NCBI GenBank assembly: GCA_013823135.1 | Contig: PNLP01000067.1 | Coordinates: forward strand, 1-36,120 | Length of the DNA stretch: 36,120 nucleotides | From: Planctomycetaceae bacterium | GTDB lineage: Bacteria > Planctomycetota > Planctomycetia > Gemmatales > Gemmataceae | Reading direction: 5' to 3' | In this document: positions 22,963-30,362 of the stretch, piece after piece | How positions within the stretch are numbered: position 1 is the stretch's first letter | Layout of the letters: each line of letters opens with the position of its first letter | Notes under the pieces: model-generated | The model's input: only the letters and a program-made list of their open reading frames with translations | The model's database searches: none | What the model was told of the DNA's origin: nothing | Made by a program: the position numbers and the translations under genes

Positions 22963-24021
22963 ATGCGCCGTTCCCTCCTCGTCCTCGCAATCGTGATACT
23001 TGGCACTGGCTGCCAGCGATTCACGGTTCGCACCCAGAGTCGCGTCGCGTTCGACGGCCCCGTCGAGACACGCGTATCTGCCGATATGCCCCCCGTCAGC
23101 CCGAGCGCGGGCCGCGTTCGCCCCGTTGTGGTGCAATCGGCCCCGGCCGGAAGCGGCCGCGTGGCAGTTGTCGATGTCGATGGCCTCATCCTCAACACGC
23201 CGTTCGTCGGGCCGCTCTCGGTCGGCGAGAATCCGGTCGCACTGTTCCGGGAGAAACTCGACGCGATCGAGTGCGAAGGCGGAACGCGGGCCGTCGTGCT
23301 GCGAATCAACAGTCCGGGCGGTGGCGTTGCAGCGTGTGCTGCCATGCGGCGGGATCTCGAACGGTTCAAGGAACGCACGAAGCTACCGGTTGTTGCGTGT
23401 TTGATGGATCTCGCCGCGGGCGGCGCGTATCATCTCGCGTCTGCGGCAGACCTTGTGGTTGCCGAGCCCGCGACCGTAACCGGCGGGCTCGGGATTATAC
23501 TCAACCTGTTCAACCTGAAAGACTTGATGGCGCAATTTAACGTGATTCCGCAGTCGATCAAAGCCGGTGAACTCGTTGACATCGGAACATCTGCCCGCCC
23601 CCTCAAGCCCGCGGAGCAGGAGCTGCTCCAGGCGATGGCCGACGACTTTCACAAGCAGATCATGGCAGATGTGGCTCGCTCTCGCCCCAAACTCAACGCC
23701 CAAAACGTCTTCGATGGCCGCATCATGACGGGCAAGCAAGCACTCGAACGCGGTCTGGTCGATCGCCTGGGCGACCTCGACGAGGCGATTCAGGAGGCGG
23801 CCATGCTCGGACACCCGGGTGCGACGTGCGTGAAGCCCGAGGTCGTGCTGTACCGTCGCAAGAACGACCCCGCGACAACGGTTTACGCGATCACGGCGAA
23901 CATCCCACTTCAGGGAGCGGGCATTCTCCCGAACCTGCCGGGGCTCGATCGCAGCAAGTTGCCAACATTCCTCTCCGTCTGGCAACCGGAACTAACCATG
24001 GAGAAACTCGGCGGAAAGTGA
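22963..24021 (+). CDS. SppA-like S49-family lipoprotein lacking the catalytic dyad (pseudoprotease)
   Basis: The 352-residue protein begins with a lipoprotein signal ending GTGC (Cys17). It has the ClpP/crotonase-like S49 fold of signal peptide peptidase SppA: VVLRINSPGGGVAA (about 111-124), the block at 149-162 reading DLAAGGAYHLASAA, then TVTGGLGI, and IKAGELVDIGTSARPL (199-214). In active bacterial SppA the second block is AASGGYY and the third is IKSGxxKD, giving a Ser/Lys dyad. Here those positions are Gly153 and Val205, 52 residues apart, the same spacing as Ser147 and Lys199 of B. subtilis SppA. Proteolysis is therefore unlikely; a scaffold or binding role is possible. GAGG precedes the ATG. 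It is divergent from the synthase operon. Confidence 0.85.
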   Translation: MRRSLLVLAIVILGTGCQRFTVRTQSRVAFDGPVETRVSADMPPVSPSAGRVRPVVVQSAPAGSGRVAVVDVDGLILNTPFVGPLSVGENPVALFREKLDAIECEGGTRAVVLRINSPGGGVAACAAMRRDLERFKERTKLPVVACLMDLAAGGAYHLASAADLVVAEPATVTGGLGIILNLFNLKDLMAQFNVIPQSIKAGELVDIGTSARPLKPAEQELLQAMADDFHKQIMADVARSRPKLNAQNVFDGRIMTGKQALERGLVDRLGDLDEAIQEAAMLGHPGATCVKPEVVLYRRKNDPATTVYAITANIPLQGAGILPNLPGLDRSKLPTFLSVWQPELTMEKLGGK

Positions 24022-24564
24022 CGCGAAAACGGTTCCGGGCGAAATGCACACCCCACCCCGGAACCATTTGACTCGTCCGGAAGAAAGTTCATCAGAACAA
24101 TTTCATCTCGCACACGAACCACGCTAACTGATTTTTGATAGATATTTACGCTATCGATCGCTAGTTGTGTGCTGCAGTTCATCTCCGAGTTCGCGTCAGA
24201 ATCATGCGAGACATGAAGACATAACAAACCCAGAACCAGGATTCACCGGAGAGAACGCAGAGGACGCGGAGAAAATCCAAAAGGCAGAGAGAAGAGTTGT
24301 GTTCAAAACCCTTCATTGTCTCGGTCTTGGTTTTTCACTCTCCGGTCTCTGCGTTCTCTCCGGTGAATCCTGGTTCTGTTTTGTTCTGATCCTCTTCATC
24401 CGCGCTACATCCGCGTCATCCGCGGGCCATTGCTTCGCCTTTCCTCTCCGAGTCGGCTTGCGGAATGCGAATTGCACGAGTGTAATATTGGGGCGGCTAC
24501 GCAAGATGGGTCGCTCCACGAGTTGCGTTACTGACCCTGAACACCGCATCGCGAACCGCCAACG
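24022..24564. other. 543-bp intergenic region with a long hairpin element
   Basis: No gene. The main content is the 148-bp inverted-repeat element at 24231-24378, followed by short tandem words on the theme CATCCGCG (about 24398-24424). The remaining bases before 24565 should hold the Rieske gene promoter. Confidence 0.5.
24231..24378. repeat. 148-bp MITE-like inverted repeat
   Basis: Arms 24231-24262 and 24347-24378 are perfect 32-bp reverse complements. Complementarity continues imperfectly inward. It has no coding capacity and no flanking target duplication that I can see. It could form a long hairpin RNA or cruciform. Confidence 0.85.
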
Positions 24565-25692
24565 ATGTTCACCAACCAGCACCACCTCCAGCACCTGCTT
24601 CGGCCGGATCAGTACACGTCGGAGGCGCAATACCGAAGCGAGTTGCGTCACCTGTTCCAGCCAGCGTGGCACCCGCTCGCCACCAAGGACGAGCTCGCCA
24701 AGCCCGGCGACTTCCTCACGTTCGACCTGCTCGAAACCCCCATCTTGCTCCGGAACTTCGACGGCAAACTGCGTGCGTTCCTGAACGTTTGCCCGCACCG
24801 GCACAGCAAGCTGACCGACAAGCCCCGTGGAAACACCGAACGACTCCGCTGCCAGTACCACGGGTGGGAGTTCAACGCCGAGGGCGGCACCGGCAAGATC
24901 CCCGACGCGAAGGCGTTCCGGCCGTGGGATCGCGACAACTCGTGCCTGCGCCAGTTTCGCGTCGAGACGTGTGCCGACCTGGTGTTCGTGAATCTGAGCG
25001 ACAACGGGGTGTCACTGCGGGAATGGCTCGACCCGGTGTGGGATGAGTGGCAGTGCTACGGCGGGGCATACCGACACACAACGACGTGGGAATGCGACTT
25101 TCCCTGCAACTGGAAGATCGTGCTGGAGAACTCACTGGAGTCGTACCACATCCCGGAGGTTCACCCGAAGACGTTCAAGGAATTCTCGGCGGAGGAAAAC
25201 TCCTGGCACGAGCTCACCGAGAACTTCACGTCATACAAAACCATTCCGCCTCATGACTTCGCGGCCCGGATGAGCAACTGGATGGTGCGCCGTCTGGGGC
25301 AACCGGTCACGAACGAGTACTGGCACCGCGTCCGGCACCCACACACGACCGGCGCTTCGCTCGACGTGATGCGGATGATGCAGTGCGTCTTCCCGACTGG
25401 CCCGACGACGTGCCGCTATCGCAGCATGTTGTTCACGCTGCGGGGCACGCGTCGCGGCCCCTTCGCCTGGGGAGTGTATCGCTTCCTGCGGTCGATCTCG
25501 AAGATTGTGGCTCATCAGGTATTTCGTGAAGACGCCACGATTTACGAAGGGGTGCAGAAGGGGATGGAGGCGAGCCCGCATCGTGGCGTGGTTGGCACGC
25601 GCGAGGAGCGGATCTACCACTTCCAGGAGTACGTGAACCGGGAGTGTGCCGGGCCGCGTGAGTTGCCGATGATCGCAGAGCATGGAGCGTGA
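24565..25692 (+). CDS. Rieske-type aromatic ring-hydroxylating oxygenase, alpha subunit
   Basis: The 375-residue protein has an N-terminal Rieske [2Fe-2S] domain with CPHRH (Cys76, His78) and CQYHGW (Cys96, His99). A catalytic domain follows, with a mononuclear iron site in NSLESYHIPEVHP (His195, His200). The bridging acidic residue is Glu192 rather than the usual Asp, as in some choline-monooxygenase-like members. Such enzymes insert oxygen into aromatic, alkylamine or lipid-like substrates and need electrons from a reductase, which is not encoded nearby. The length fits single-component alpha subunits. It is alone on the plus strand between two repeat-rich gaps, so substrate and pathway cannot be inferred. 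Confidence 0.92.
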   Translation: MFTNQHHLQHLLRPDQYTSEAQYRSELRHLFQPAWHPLATKDELAKPGDFLTFDLLETPILLRNFDGKLRAFLNVCPHRHSKLTDKPRGNTERLRCQYHGWEFNAEGGTGKIPDAKAFRPWDRDNSCLRQFRVETCADLVFVNLSDNGVSLREWLDPVWDEWQCYGGAYRHTTTWECDFPCNWKIVLENSLESYHIPEVHPKTFKEFSAEENSWHELTENFTSYKTIPPHDFAARMSNWMVRRLGQPVTNEYWHRVRHPHTTGASLDVMRMMQCVFPTGPTTCRYRSMLFTLRGTRRGPFAWGVYRFLRSISKIVAHQVFREDATIYEGVQKGMEASPHRGVVGTREERIYHFQEYVNRECAGPRELPMIAEHGA

Positions 25693-25856
25693 TTTGTTCG
25701 GTCTCGCCTCATTCGTTCTCGGCAAATCTGAACGGGTTGCGTCGGCTTCAGTTGCAAGTGTGCGTTTTTCGAGGAACAATTGGGCGGTGCGGAGACTGTA
25801 GCCTGACGCGTGCAATGGCTGGTTTCCCGCCCTTTCCCACGAGAGTGTTGAGCCGA

Positions 25857-25924
25857 AATCCTCGTGGTAGCGGCCTTGGCTTTCACCCTGAAGTCTCGTG
25901 GTAGCGGCCTTGGCTTTCGCCTCG
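25857..25924. repeat. Two 34-bp tandem repeat units
   Basis: Two copies of a 34-bp unit containing CTCGTGGTAGCGGCCTTGGC lie head to tail. The same unit occurs three times at 26284-26385. Confidence 0.85.
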
Positions 25925-25993
25925 AAGGGGTGTGTCAACTTTGAAACGGTGGCGTAATGAGTGAGATTTTGTCAGGGTGTGGTGGAGGTGTTT

Positions 25994-26180
25994 CCCCCTC
26001 ACCCGGCTCGCAAAGCCTCGCCGACCTCTCCCCCCGAAACCGGGGGCGAGGTGGGTGCGCAGCGGCTTCTCTTCAGCGTACACGAACCCATTGCCTTCAG
26101 ATGGAACCAACCACCCCCACCTCGCCCCCGGCTTTGAGGGGGAGAGGTCGCGACGAGTCTTCGAGTCGCGGGTGAGGGGG
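25994..26180. repeat. 187-bp palindromic element
   Basis: Outer arms CCCCCTCACCCG and CGGGTGAGGGGG and inner arms ACCTCTCCCCC and GGGGGAGAGGT are complementary; a further pair on the CGGGGGCGAGGTGGG theme lies inside. The layering resembles the other nested palindromes in the window, but the sequence family is different. Confidence 0.8.
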
Positions 26181-26283
26181 CACTACCTTCGCCACCATCG
26201 GTGACGATTCCGATCATTCGGCCACCGTTTCTTAGCCCAGGGCAACGCCCTGGGGTCGGCGATACGAGGCGATTTGCACCCTG

Positions 26284-26385
26284 AAGTCTCGTGGTAGCGG
26301 CCTTGGCTTTCACCCTGAAGTCTCGTGGTAGCGGCCTTGGCTTTCACCCTGAAGTCTCGTGGTAGCGGCCTTGGCTTTCACCCCG
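26284..26385. repeat. Three 34-bp tandem repeat units
   Basis: Three head-to-tail 34-bp units start at 26284, 26318 and 26352 and are essentially identical. There are no spacers between them, so this is not a CRISPR array. The last unit runs into the nested palindrome. Confidence 0.88.
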
Positions 26386-26588
26386 AAGGGGTGTGACAAC
26401 TTAGCCCAGGGCAACGCCCTGGGGTCGGCATTGCCAGGCGATTTGCACCCTGAAGGGGTGCGACAACAACGGCGGGTGCCCATTGTCGCACCCCTTCAGG
26501 GTGCGGATGGTTTCCCGTGCGTCACCCAGGGCGACGCCAGCTTCGCTGTCTTGCCCTGGGCTAGGTTGTCACACCCCTTCGGGGTGAA
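26376..26588. repeat. Second copy of the nested palindromic element
   Basis: It has the same three layers as 14761-14953 (CACCCCGAAGGGGTG, TAGCCCAGGGCAACGCCCTGG, GCACCCTGAAGGGGTGCGAC and their complements), with an interrupted middle right arm. The right end lies 40 bases before the FHA gene. Confidence 0.85.
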
Positions 26589-26628
26589 GACTCAGGATTT
26601 CGACAACACCCGCAAGCGGAGAAGGCCA

Positions 26629-27096
26629 ATGCCTGAACCGCTCGCACTTCTCGTGCTAGAGTATCGCTCAGTGCCGCTTTCCATGACCCCCTCCCACAGG
26701 GTTTCCATGCACGCCCGGCTTGTGTCCGTCGATGGTGGCCCGCCCGTCGATCTCGACAAAGAGCTCTCGCTCGTCGGCCGCGACGAGGAATGCGACGTCC
26801 ACCTCAATCACAAGAGCGTGTCGAAACAGCACTGCGTCCTGGTGAAGACCGACGGCCTCATCCTCGTGCGCGACCTGGGTAGCACGAACGGCACACGGGT
26901 GAACGGCCAGCGGATTCGCCGGGCAGCGCTGATGCCCAACGACACGCTTACCGTGGCCAACCTGAAGTTCACGGTGCGGTTTGGTGCGGAGTTCGAGAAG
27001 GAACTGGCCCCACCACCAGTCGAGGCTCCGAAGAGTATTCCCGTCACCCCGCTGCGCCGCAACGCCCACCCCGACGTATACCCGGAAGCCAAGTGA
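26629..27096 (+). CDS. FHA-domain protein
   Basis: Forkhead-associated domains bind phosphothreonine and often read out Ser/Thr kinase signalling. The 155-residue product has a complete FHA core (about 27-120): LVGRDEECDVHL, SVSKQHCVL, and DLGSTNGTRVNG. These carry the conserved Gly-Arg, Ser-x-x-His-like and Ser-Thr-Asn-Gly positions (the second motif reads SVSKQH). A Pro-rich tail follows. The ATG at 26629 has GGAGAAGG upstream. A later in-frame ATG at 26707 also begins a typical FHA start (MHARLV), so the first 26 residues are uncertain. The frame farther upstream is repeat sequence. It could be a target reader for kinases like the one at 3466; no direct link is shown. Confidence 0.88.
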   Translation: MPEPLALLVLEYRSVPLSMTPSHRVSMHARLVSVDGGPPVDLDKELSLVGRDEECDVHLNHKSVSKQHCVLVKTDGLILVRDLGSTNGTRVNGQRIRRAALMPNDTLTVANLKFTVRFGAEFEKELAPPPVEAPKSIPVTPLRRNAHPDVYPEAK

Positions 27097-27170
27097 AGTT
27101 GAGGAGCCAATGCGATCAGGCCGGGCGTTTAGCCTGACCGGGGAGTTTCGTCGTTACTCAAGCCGGTTGG

Positions 27171-27653
27171 CTATGGGTGCGGTTCGGCCGGCTTAGGCAC
27201 CTTCTGGAAGACAGCGAACAGTGCGGAACTACCTGGGGCAGTCTTGAACTCCTTCGGAGCTGGGTCGCCGGCCTTAGTCGCACAGAATAAGAGGCGGCCG
27301 CTCTTGAACTCGAAAATGGCAGCAACCTCGTCGTCTCCATTGAGCATCCTCAAGCCGAACGGCTTGATGGAGGTATCGACCTTGAATGTTCCTTTCGTCG
27401 ACGATGTCGGTGACATCAAGATAAAGGAGTCTCCCACAAACTTGAGCTTGTACTGTTTGAGGAAAGCTCCGGGATCTGGCCCTTCGACAGGTTGTCCCTG
27501 AAACTCTCCCTGCACTGCGAACCACTCGCCTTGGAGTTGCTGGGCCGGACTACCGCTCGCTGTGGGTTCGGGTAGAGACGCAGAGGGATTACCCCTCTCG
27601 CAGCCGAGAGCCCCAGCAAGGAGCAGTCCCAGTATTAACGGCCGACCTCTCAT
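27171..27653 (-). CDS. TIGR03067-type planctomycete lipoprotein
   Basis: The ATG at 27653 starts a lipoprotein signal (MRGRPLILGLLLAGALGC, Cys18). The mature part, about 140 residues, begins with a Ser/Pro-rich linker and then LQGEWFAVQGEFQGQPVEG. The LxGxW start followed by a beta-rich domain is the hallmark of TIGR03067, an uncharacterised family expanded in planctomycetes and some other phyla. The start codon overlaps the stop of the antitoxin-like gene (ATGA), so the two are coupled; the longer upstream frame is rejected for this reason. Cell-surface or periplasmic membrane location is expected; function unknown. Confidence 0.82.
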   Translation of the reverse strand: MRGRPLILGLLLAGALGCERGNPSASLPEPTASGSPAQQLQGEWFAVQGEFQGQPVEGPDPGAFLKQYKLKFVGDSFILMSPTSSTKGTFKVDTSIKPFGLRMLNGDDEVAAIFEFKSGRLLFCATKAGDPAPKEFKTAPGSSALFAVFQKVPKPAEPHP

Positions 27654-27883
27654 CGATCCAGTCCGTGTGCCAGGGCGGCGGCCTTGACCTGCTCCCACGG
27701 CACCACGTCGGCTGGGTTGGCCGCATGGTCCGCGAGGCGACGTTCCAACTCCTGCCGCTGAGCCTCGGTCAGTCGCGGGGGCTGAGGTTGGACGGGAAGA
27801 CTATCCCAGATGGCCTGAGCGAGCGCAATCCGCTCGTCCACGGTGAGACGGTCGATCCCGAGGTCTTCAAGTGTCGGCAGCAT
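27650..27883 (-). CDS. Addiction-module antitoxin-like protein (PF09720/TIGR02574 type), unpaired
   Basis: The 77-residue protein matches the small antitoxin family recalled as PF09720: LTVDERIALAQAIWDSLP near residues 13-30, then LTEAQRQELERRLADHAANP and VVPWEQVKA. These proteins normally sit directly upstream of a RelE/ParE-type toxin. Here the overlapping downstream gene (4-bp ATGA overlap) encodes a lipoprotein instead, and no toxin frame is present within the flanking kilobase. The ATG at 27883 gives the family's usual length and has a G-rich ribosome site; a GTG at 27910 is possible. It may be an orphan antitoxin or one acting on a distant toxin. Confidence 0.82.
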   Translation of the reverse strand: MLPTLEDLGIDRLTVDERIALAQAIWDSLPVQPQPPRLTEAQRQELERRLADHAANPADVVPWEQVKAAALAHGLDR

Positions 27884-27953
27884 GTGAACCCCCCGTGTCG
27901 AGCCGACCACCAGATTACCACAGCAGATCCGTCTTCACCACGCCGCGGTCACG

Positions 27954-28010
27954 TCACTTCGCTCCGATCGCCCACAGGTATTCGTAGACGCGTCCTTCGC
28001 TGGCCAAGCC
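27954..28010 (-). pseudogene. C-terminal relic of a PQQ-propeller protein gene
   Basis: Read on the minus strand, it ends GRVYEYLWAIGAK plus stop, nearly the same as the C-terminus of the full propeller gene (YEYLWAIGSK plus stop at 28965). Over 30 bases, 27957-27986 and 28968-28997 differ at one position. Upstream similarity fades within about 20 codons. It is the 3' remnant of a second copy, cut off by the methyltransferase-like gene. Confidence 0.75.
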
Positions 28011-28031
28011 ACGACAACAACCCGCAGGGGA

Positions 28032-28835
28032 TCAAACCTCGACCCACGCTTTGTTCTTGATCCCCTCGTACCGAACTGTCATGCCGAATTGTGCCCGGGG
28101 ATGGTCGAAGCAGGTCGCGGGATCCACCTCGGGTAACCAGTCGCACACGATGTCGTCGTGGACAAAGAAGGCGTTCGTGGCGATGGCATTCGTTCCAACA
28201 AGACGATACCCCTTGCGGCGACCGAGTTTGACGAACGCGGGGAGTGATGCGCCTGCGTAGTCCGAACCGTACTGGGTGAATTCCGCAACAAAGTCGTCCC
28301 GATAGGGCACCGTTACCGCAGCGCGTGCGCCCCAGAGGTGGTTGAACTCCAGAACGACAACGCGGGGAGTCACGCAAGTGATCGCCTCCCAAAGCCAGTA
28401 GTCGATGCCGTCGATATCCAGCGAGAGCAGGTCGATGGGTCCAGCGGTTCCCTGCGATTCAATGGCAGAGTTGACGTTACTCCGCGTCATCCACTCCCGT
28501 GCGACGGCGGGCGGCCAGAATCGCGTGTCCGGGTGATTGGCGTAGAATTGCTTGCACTTGGCGACGTTCGCTTCACTCCCATCGAACAGCGCACCCGTCC
28601 ACCGGTGATTGAGCAGCAAGTTCGCCGTGTTGCACTCGATTCCGTCTCCCGCGCAAATCTCAACGCATTTCCGGTTGGTGGTGCCGATCAGCGCGAAGAT
28701 GAACAGGAGAATGCCGTCTTCGTCGTGCTGCGATTGAACGCGCAACCCCACATCCCGAAACGTGAGGGGAGGCGTCTTGAGGTGATGTTGGAGACGATAC
28801 GCCACCATGAGCGACTTTTGCTGTACCGAGGTCAT
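28032..28835 (-). CDS. SAM-dependent methyltransferase-like protein
   Basis: The 267-residue protein has a Rossmann-like opening KCVEICAGDGIECNTANLLL (about 84-103), with E-x-CAGDG in the position of the SAM-binding glycine motif. An acidic strand end in GALFDGSEANVAKCKQFY follows, then IDLLSLDIDGIDYWLWEAI, typical of FkbM-like and related methyltransferases. No signal peptide. The ATG at 28835 has GGGAG upstream. The longer frame runs through a palindromic terminator and is rejected. It sits between the intact PQQ propeller gene and a fragment of a second one, so it may have arrived in that locus by recombination. The target is unknown; sugar or small-molecule O-methylation is only a possibility. 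Confidence 0.75.
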   Translation of the reverse strand: MTSVQQKSLMVAYRLQHHLKTPPLTFRDVGLRVQSQHDEDGILLFIFALIGTTNRKCVEICAGDGIECNTANLLLNHRWTGALFDGSEANVAKCKQFYANHPDTRFWPPAVAREWMTRSNVNSAIESQGTAGPIDLLSLDIDGIDYWLWEAITCVTPRVVVLEFNHLWGARAAVTVPYRDDFVAEFTQYGSDYAGASLPAFVKLGRRKGYRLVGTNAIATNAFFVHDDIVCDWLPEVDPATCFDHPRAQFGMTVRYEGIKNKAWVEV

Positions 28836-28902
28836 CGGCGAAATCTCCCATCCGCCACCGAAATCGGAATTGGTTTGCGCGAGCTGACCGCCGGCAAAAT
28901 CC

Positions 28903-28937
28903 CCGTGTGGGTTTGCACCGCGCGCAAACCCACACGG
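28903..28937 (-). terminator. Hairpin downstream of the PQQ-propeller gene
   Basis: A perfect 13-bp stem (28903-28915 with 28925-28937) with a nine-base loop begins 27 bases after the propeller stop codon on the minus strand. No T-tract. It may end that transcript; it could also be a dispersed palindrome. Confidence 0.6.
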
Positions 28938-28964
28938 TAGCATCGACATTGCGCCACGGTAACA

Positions 28965-30239
28965 TTACTTCGATCCGATCGCCCACAGGTATTCGTACCC
29001 GCGGATGTAGATGCGGCCGTCGGCCACGGCGGGCGAAGCGTACAGCTTGTCCGGGAGCGTGTTCGTGGCGATCTTCTTGAACTCCTTGCCCGCTGCAATC
29101 ACGTCGGTCGCGCCGGTGATCGCCGTCACGTAGATCTTCCCATCGGCTGCAAGCAGGTTCGCACGGTGAATCCCCTTGCTGAGCGTCTCGCGGTAATGCG
29201 TTGTTCCCGTCTTGGCGTCGAGAGCCGTGAACGGACCATCGTTTGAGATGTACACGATGTCGCCGACGCGAATCGGGGTCACCACATCAGGCGTGCGGAA
29301 CGTCGTCGAGGACGGGAGCCGCCACAGTTCGGCCTTGTTCTCCGGGGTGATGTCGCCCTTCGCACCGACCGGGTTGAAGCCAACAGTCGGGCCATCCTTG
29401 CACGACGGCACCACGATCAGGTCCGGGCTCAGCATCGGGTTCGAGATGAACCGCCACGCGCCACTGGTCTTCGGGTTCAGACCCTGCACGCGCCACACTT
29501 CTTCGCCGTTCGAGAGCTTGTGCCCGGTGCAGTAGTCGTTGCCATGAGAAACGAGGAGCGGACCGCCTTCGCCTTCCCAGATGAACACCGACGAGTACAC
29601 GTCCGGGCTTTCACCCTTGTCGTAACCGGACCGCTTCACTTTCCACTCTTCCTTGCCGCTGGCCGCGTCGAGGGCGACCAGGATCTGCGCGTTGCGGTGC
29701 ATGATCTGGAGGTAGAGCTTGCCCTTGTAGAGCACCGGGCTCCAGTGGCAGCCGAACTGAATGTTGAACTTCGCGTAGTCCTGAAGGTTCTTCTCCCAGA
29801 CCAGCTTGCCGTCGAAGTTGTGGCAGGTGAGTCGTCCCGCGTTCTTCCCGCCGACGAACGACCACACGTGCTTGCCGTCGGTGCTGCTCGACGGCGCGGC
29901 ATCGCTTGACTTGTCGGGCCCGCTGCGGTCTTTGCCGGTGGTCGACATCTTGTCGCGCCACTTCTCCTTGCCGTCGGTGCCGACGCACATCAGGATCACG
30001 TCGTCGCCATCAACGGAAGTGAAGAACATGCGGTCGCCCCAGACGCACGGGGTCGATTCGCCCACGCCGGGCATCTTCAGCTTCCAGACGACGTTCTTGT
30101 CGGCGCTCCACTCCGTGGGAAGCCCCTTTTCGGTGGAGTGGCCGTCGTTCTTGGGGCCGCGCCACTGCGGCCAGTTGTCGGCAGAGGCAGGGAAAGCGCA
30201 GGCGGCCAGCAGGCCGGCGATGAGGATCAAGCGGGTCAC
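28965..30239 (-). CDS. Exported PQQ-binding-like beta-propeller protein
   Basis: The 424-residue protein starts with a signal peptide (hydrophobic core then FPASADNWPQWRG, cut likely after Ala-Asp or nearby). It continues with propeller blades of the PQQ/quinoprotein dehydrogenase-like type: repeats with W-x-L or VALDAASGKEEWKVKR, and segments like GEEVWRVQGL and FTALDAKTGTTHYRE. NWPQWRGPKNDG is the standard start of a large planctomycete family annotated as PQQ-binding-like; most members lack proof of cofactor use. It would lie outside the inner membrane. The start is a GTG at 30239 with GGAG about 14 bases upstream. It is not clearly in an operon; a truncated relative lies at 27954. Confidence 0.88.
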   Translation of the reverse strand: MTRLILIAGLLAACAFPASADNWPQWRGPKNDGHSTEKGLPTEWSADKNVVWKLKMPGVGESTPCVWGDRMFFTSVDGDDVILMCVGTDGKEKWRDKMSTTGKDRSGPDKSSDAAPSSSTDGKHVWSFVGGKNAGRLTCHNFDGKLVWEKNLQDYAKFNIQFGCHWSPVLYKGKLYLQIMHRNAQILVALDAASGKEEWKVKRSGYDKGESPDVYSSVFIWEGEGGPLLVSHGNDYCTGHKLSNGEEVWRVQGLNPKTSGAWRFISNPMLSPDLIVVPSCKDGPTVGFNPVGAKGDITPENKAELWRLPSSTTFRTPDVVTPIRVGDIVYISNDGPFTALDAKTGTTHYRETLSKGIHRANLLAADGKIYVTAITGATDVIAAGKEFKKIATNTLPDKLYASPAVADGRIYIRGYEYLWAIGSK

Positions 30240-30266
30240 GGCGGGTCGTCTCCGGTTGGCAGAAAA

Positions 30267-30293
30267 GGCGAGCCGGGGTGCGTAAGCCCCCGG
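30267..30293. repeat. Short palindromic repeat upstream of the PQQ gene
   Basis: GGCGAGCCGGGGTGCGTAAG followed by CCCCCGG can fold into a hairpin and resembles the GGCGAGCGGGGGACGTAAG family at 13253. It may be a diverged member. Confidence 0.5.
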
Positions 30294-30362
30294 AGTCTTG
30301 GTGGGATCGTGTTGAGGGTACCCGGTCAGCGGTCCGGGTTCAACTGTGTGATTGCGCTCTGT

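Larger units (their letters stand above)
25693..26628. other. 936-bp gene-free repeat cluster
   Basis: No gene. Most of it consists of the repeat units listed separately: 34-bp tandem units (two places), a 187-bp palindromic element and a nested palindrome matching the one at 14761-14953. Open frames crossing it are chance readings of GC-rich repeats. Confidence 0.75.

Noticed and set aside
25857..26385. Possible CRISPR array
   Set aside because: The 34-bp units are directly adjacent with no unique spacers, and no cas gene is present.
26359..26628. Longer N-terminus for the FHA protein
   Set aside because: The upstream codons read through the nested palindrome and the tandem repeat; the ATG at 26629 has a good ribosome site.
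28836..28949. Longer N-terminus for the methyltransferase-like protein
   Set aside because: It would translate the palindromic terminator of the propeller gene; the ATG at 28835 has a GGGAG site.
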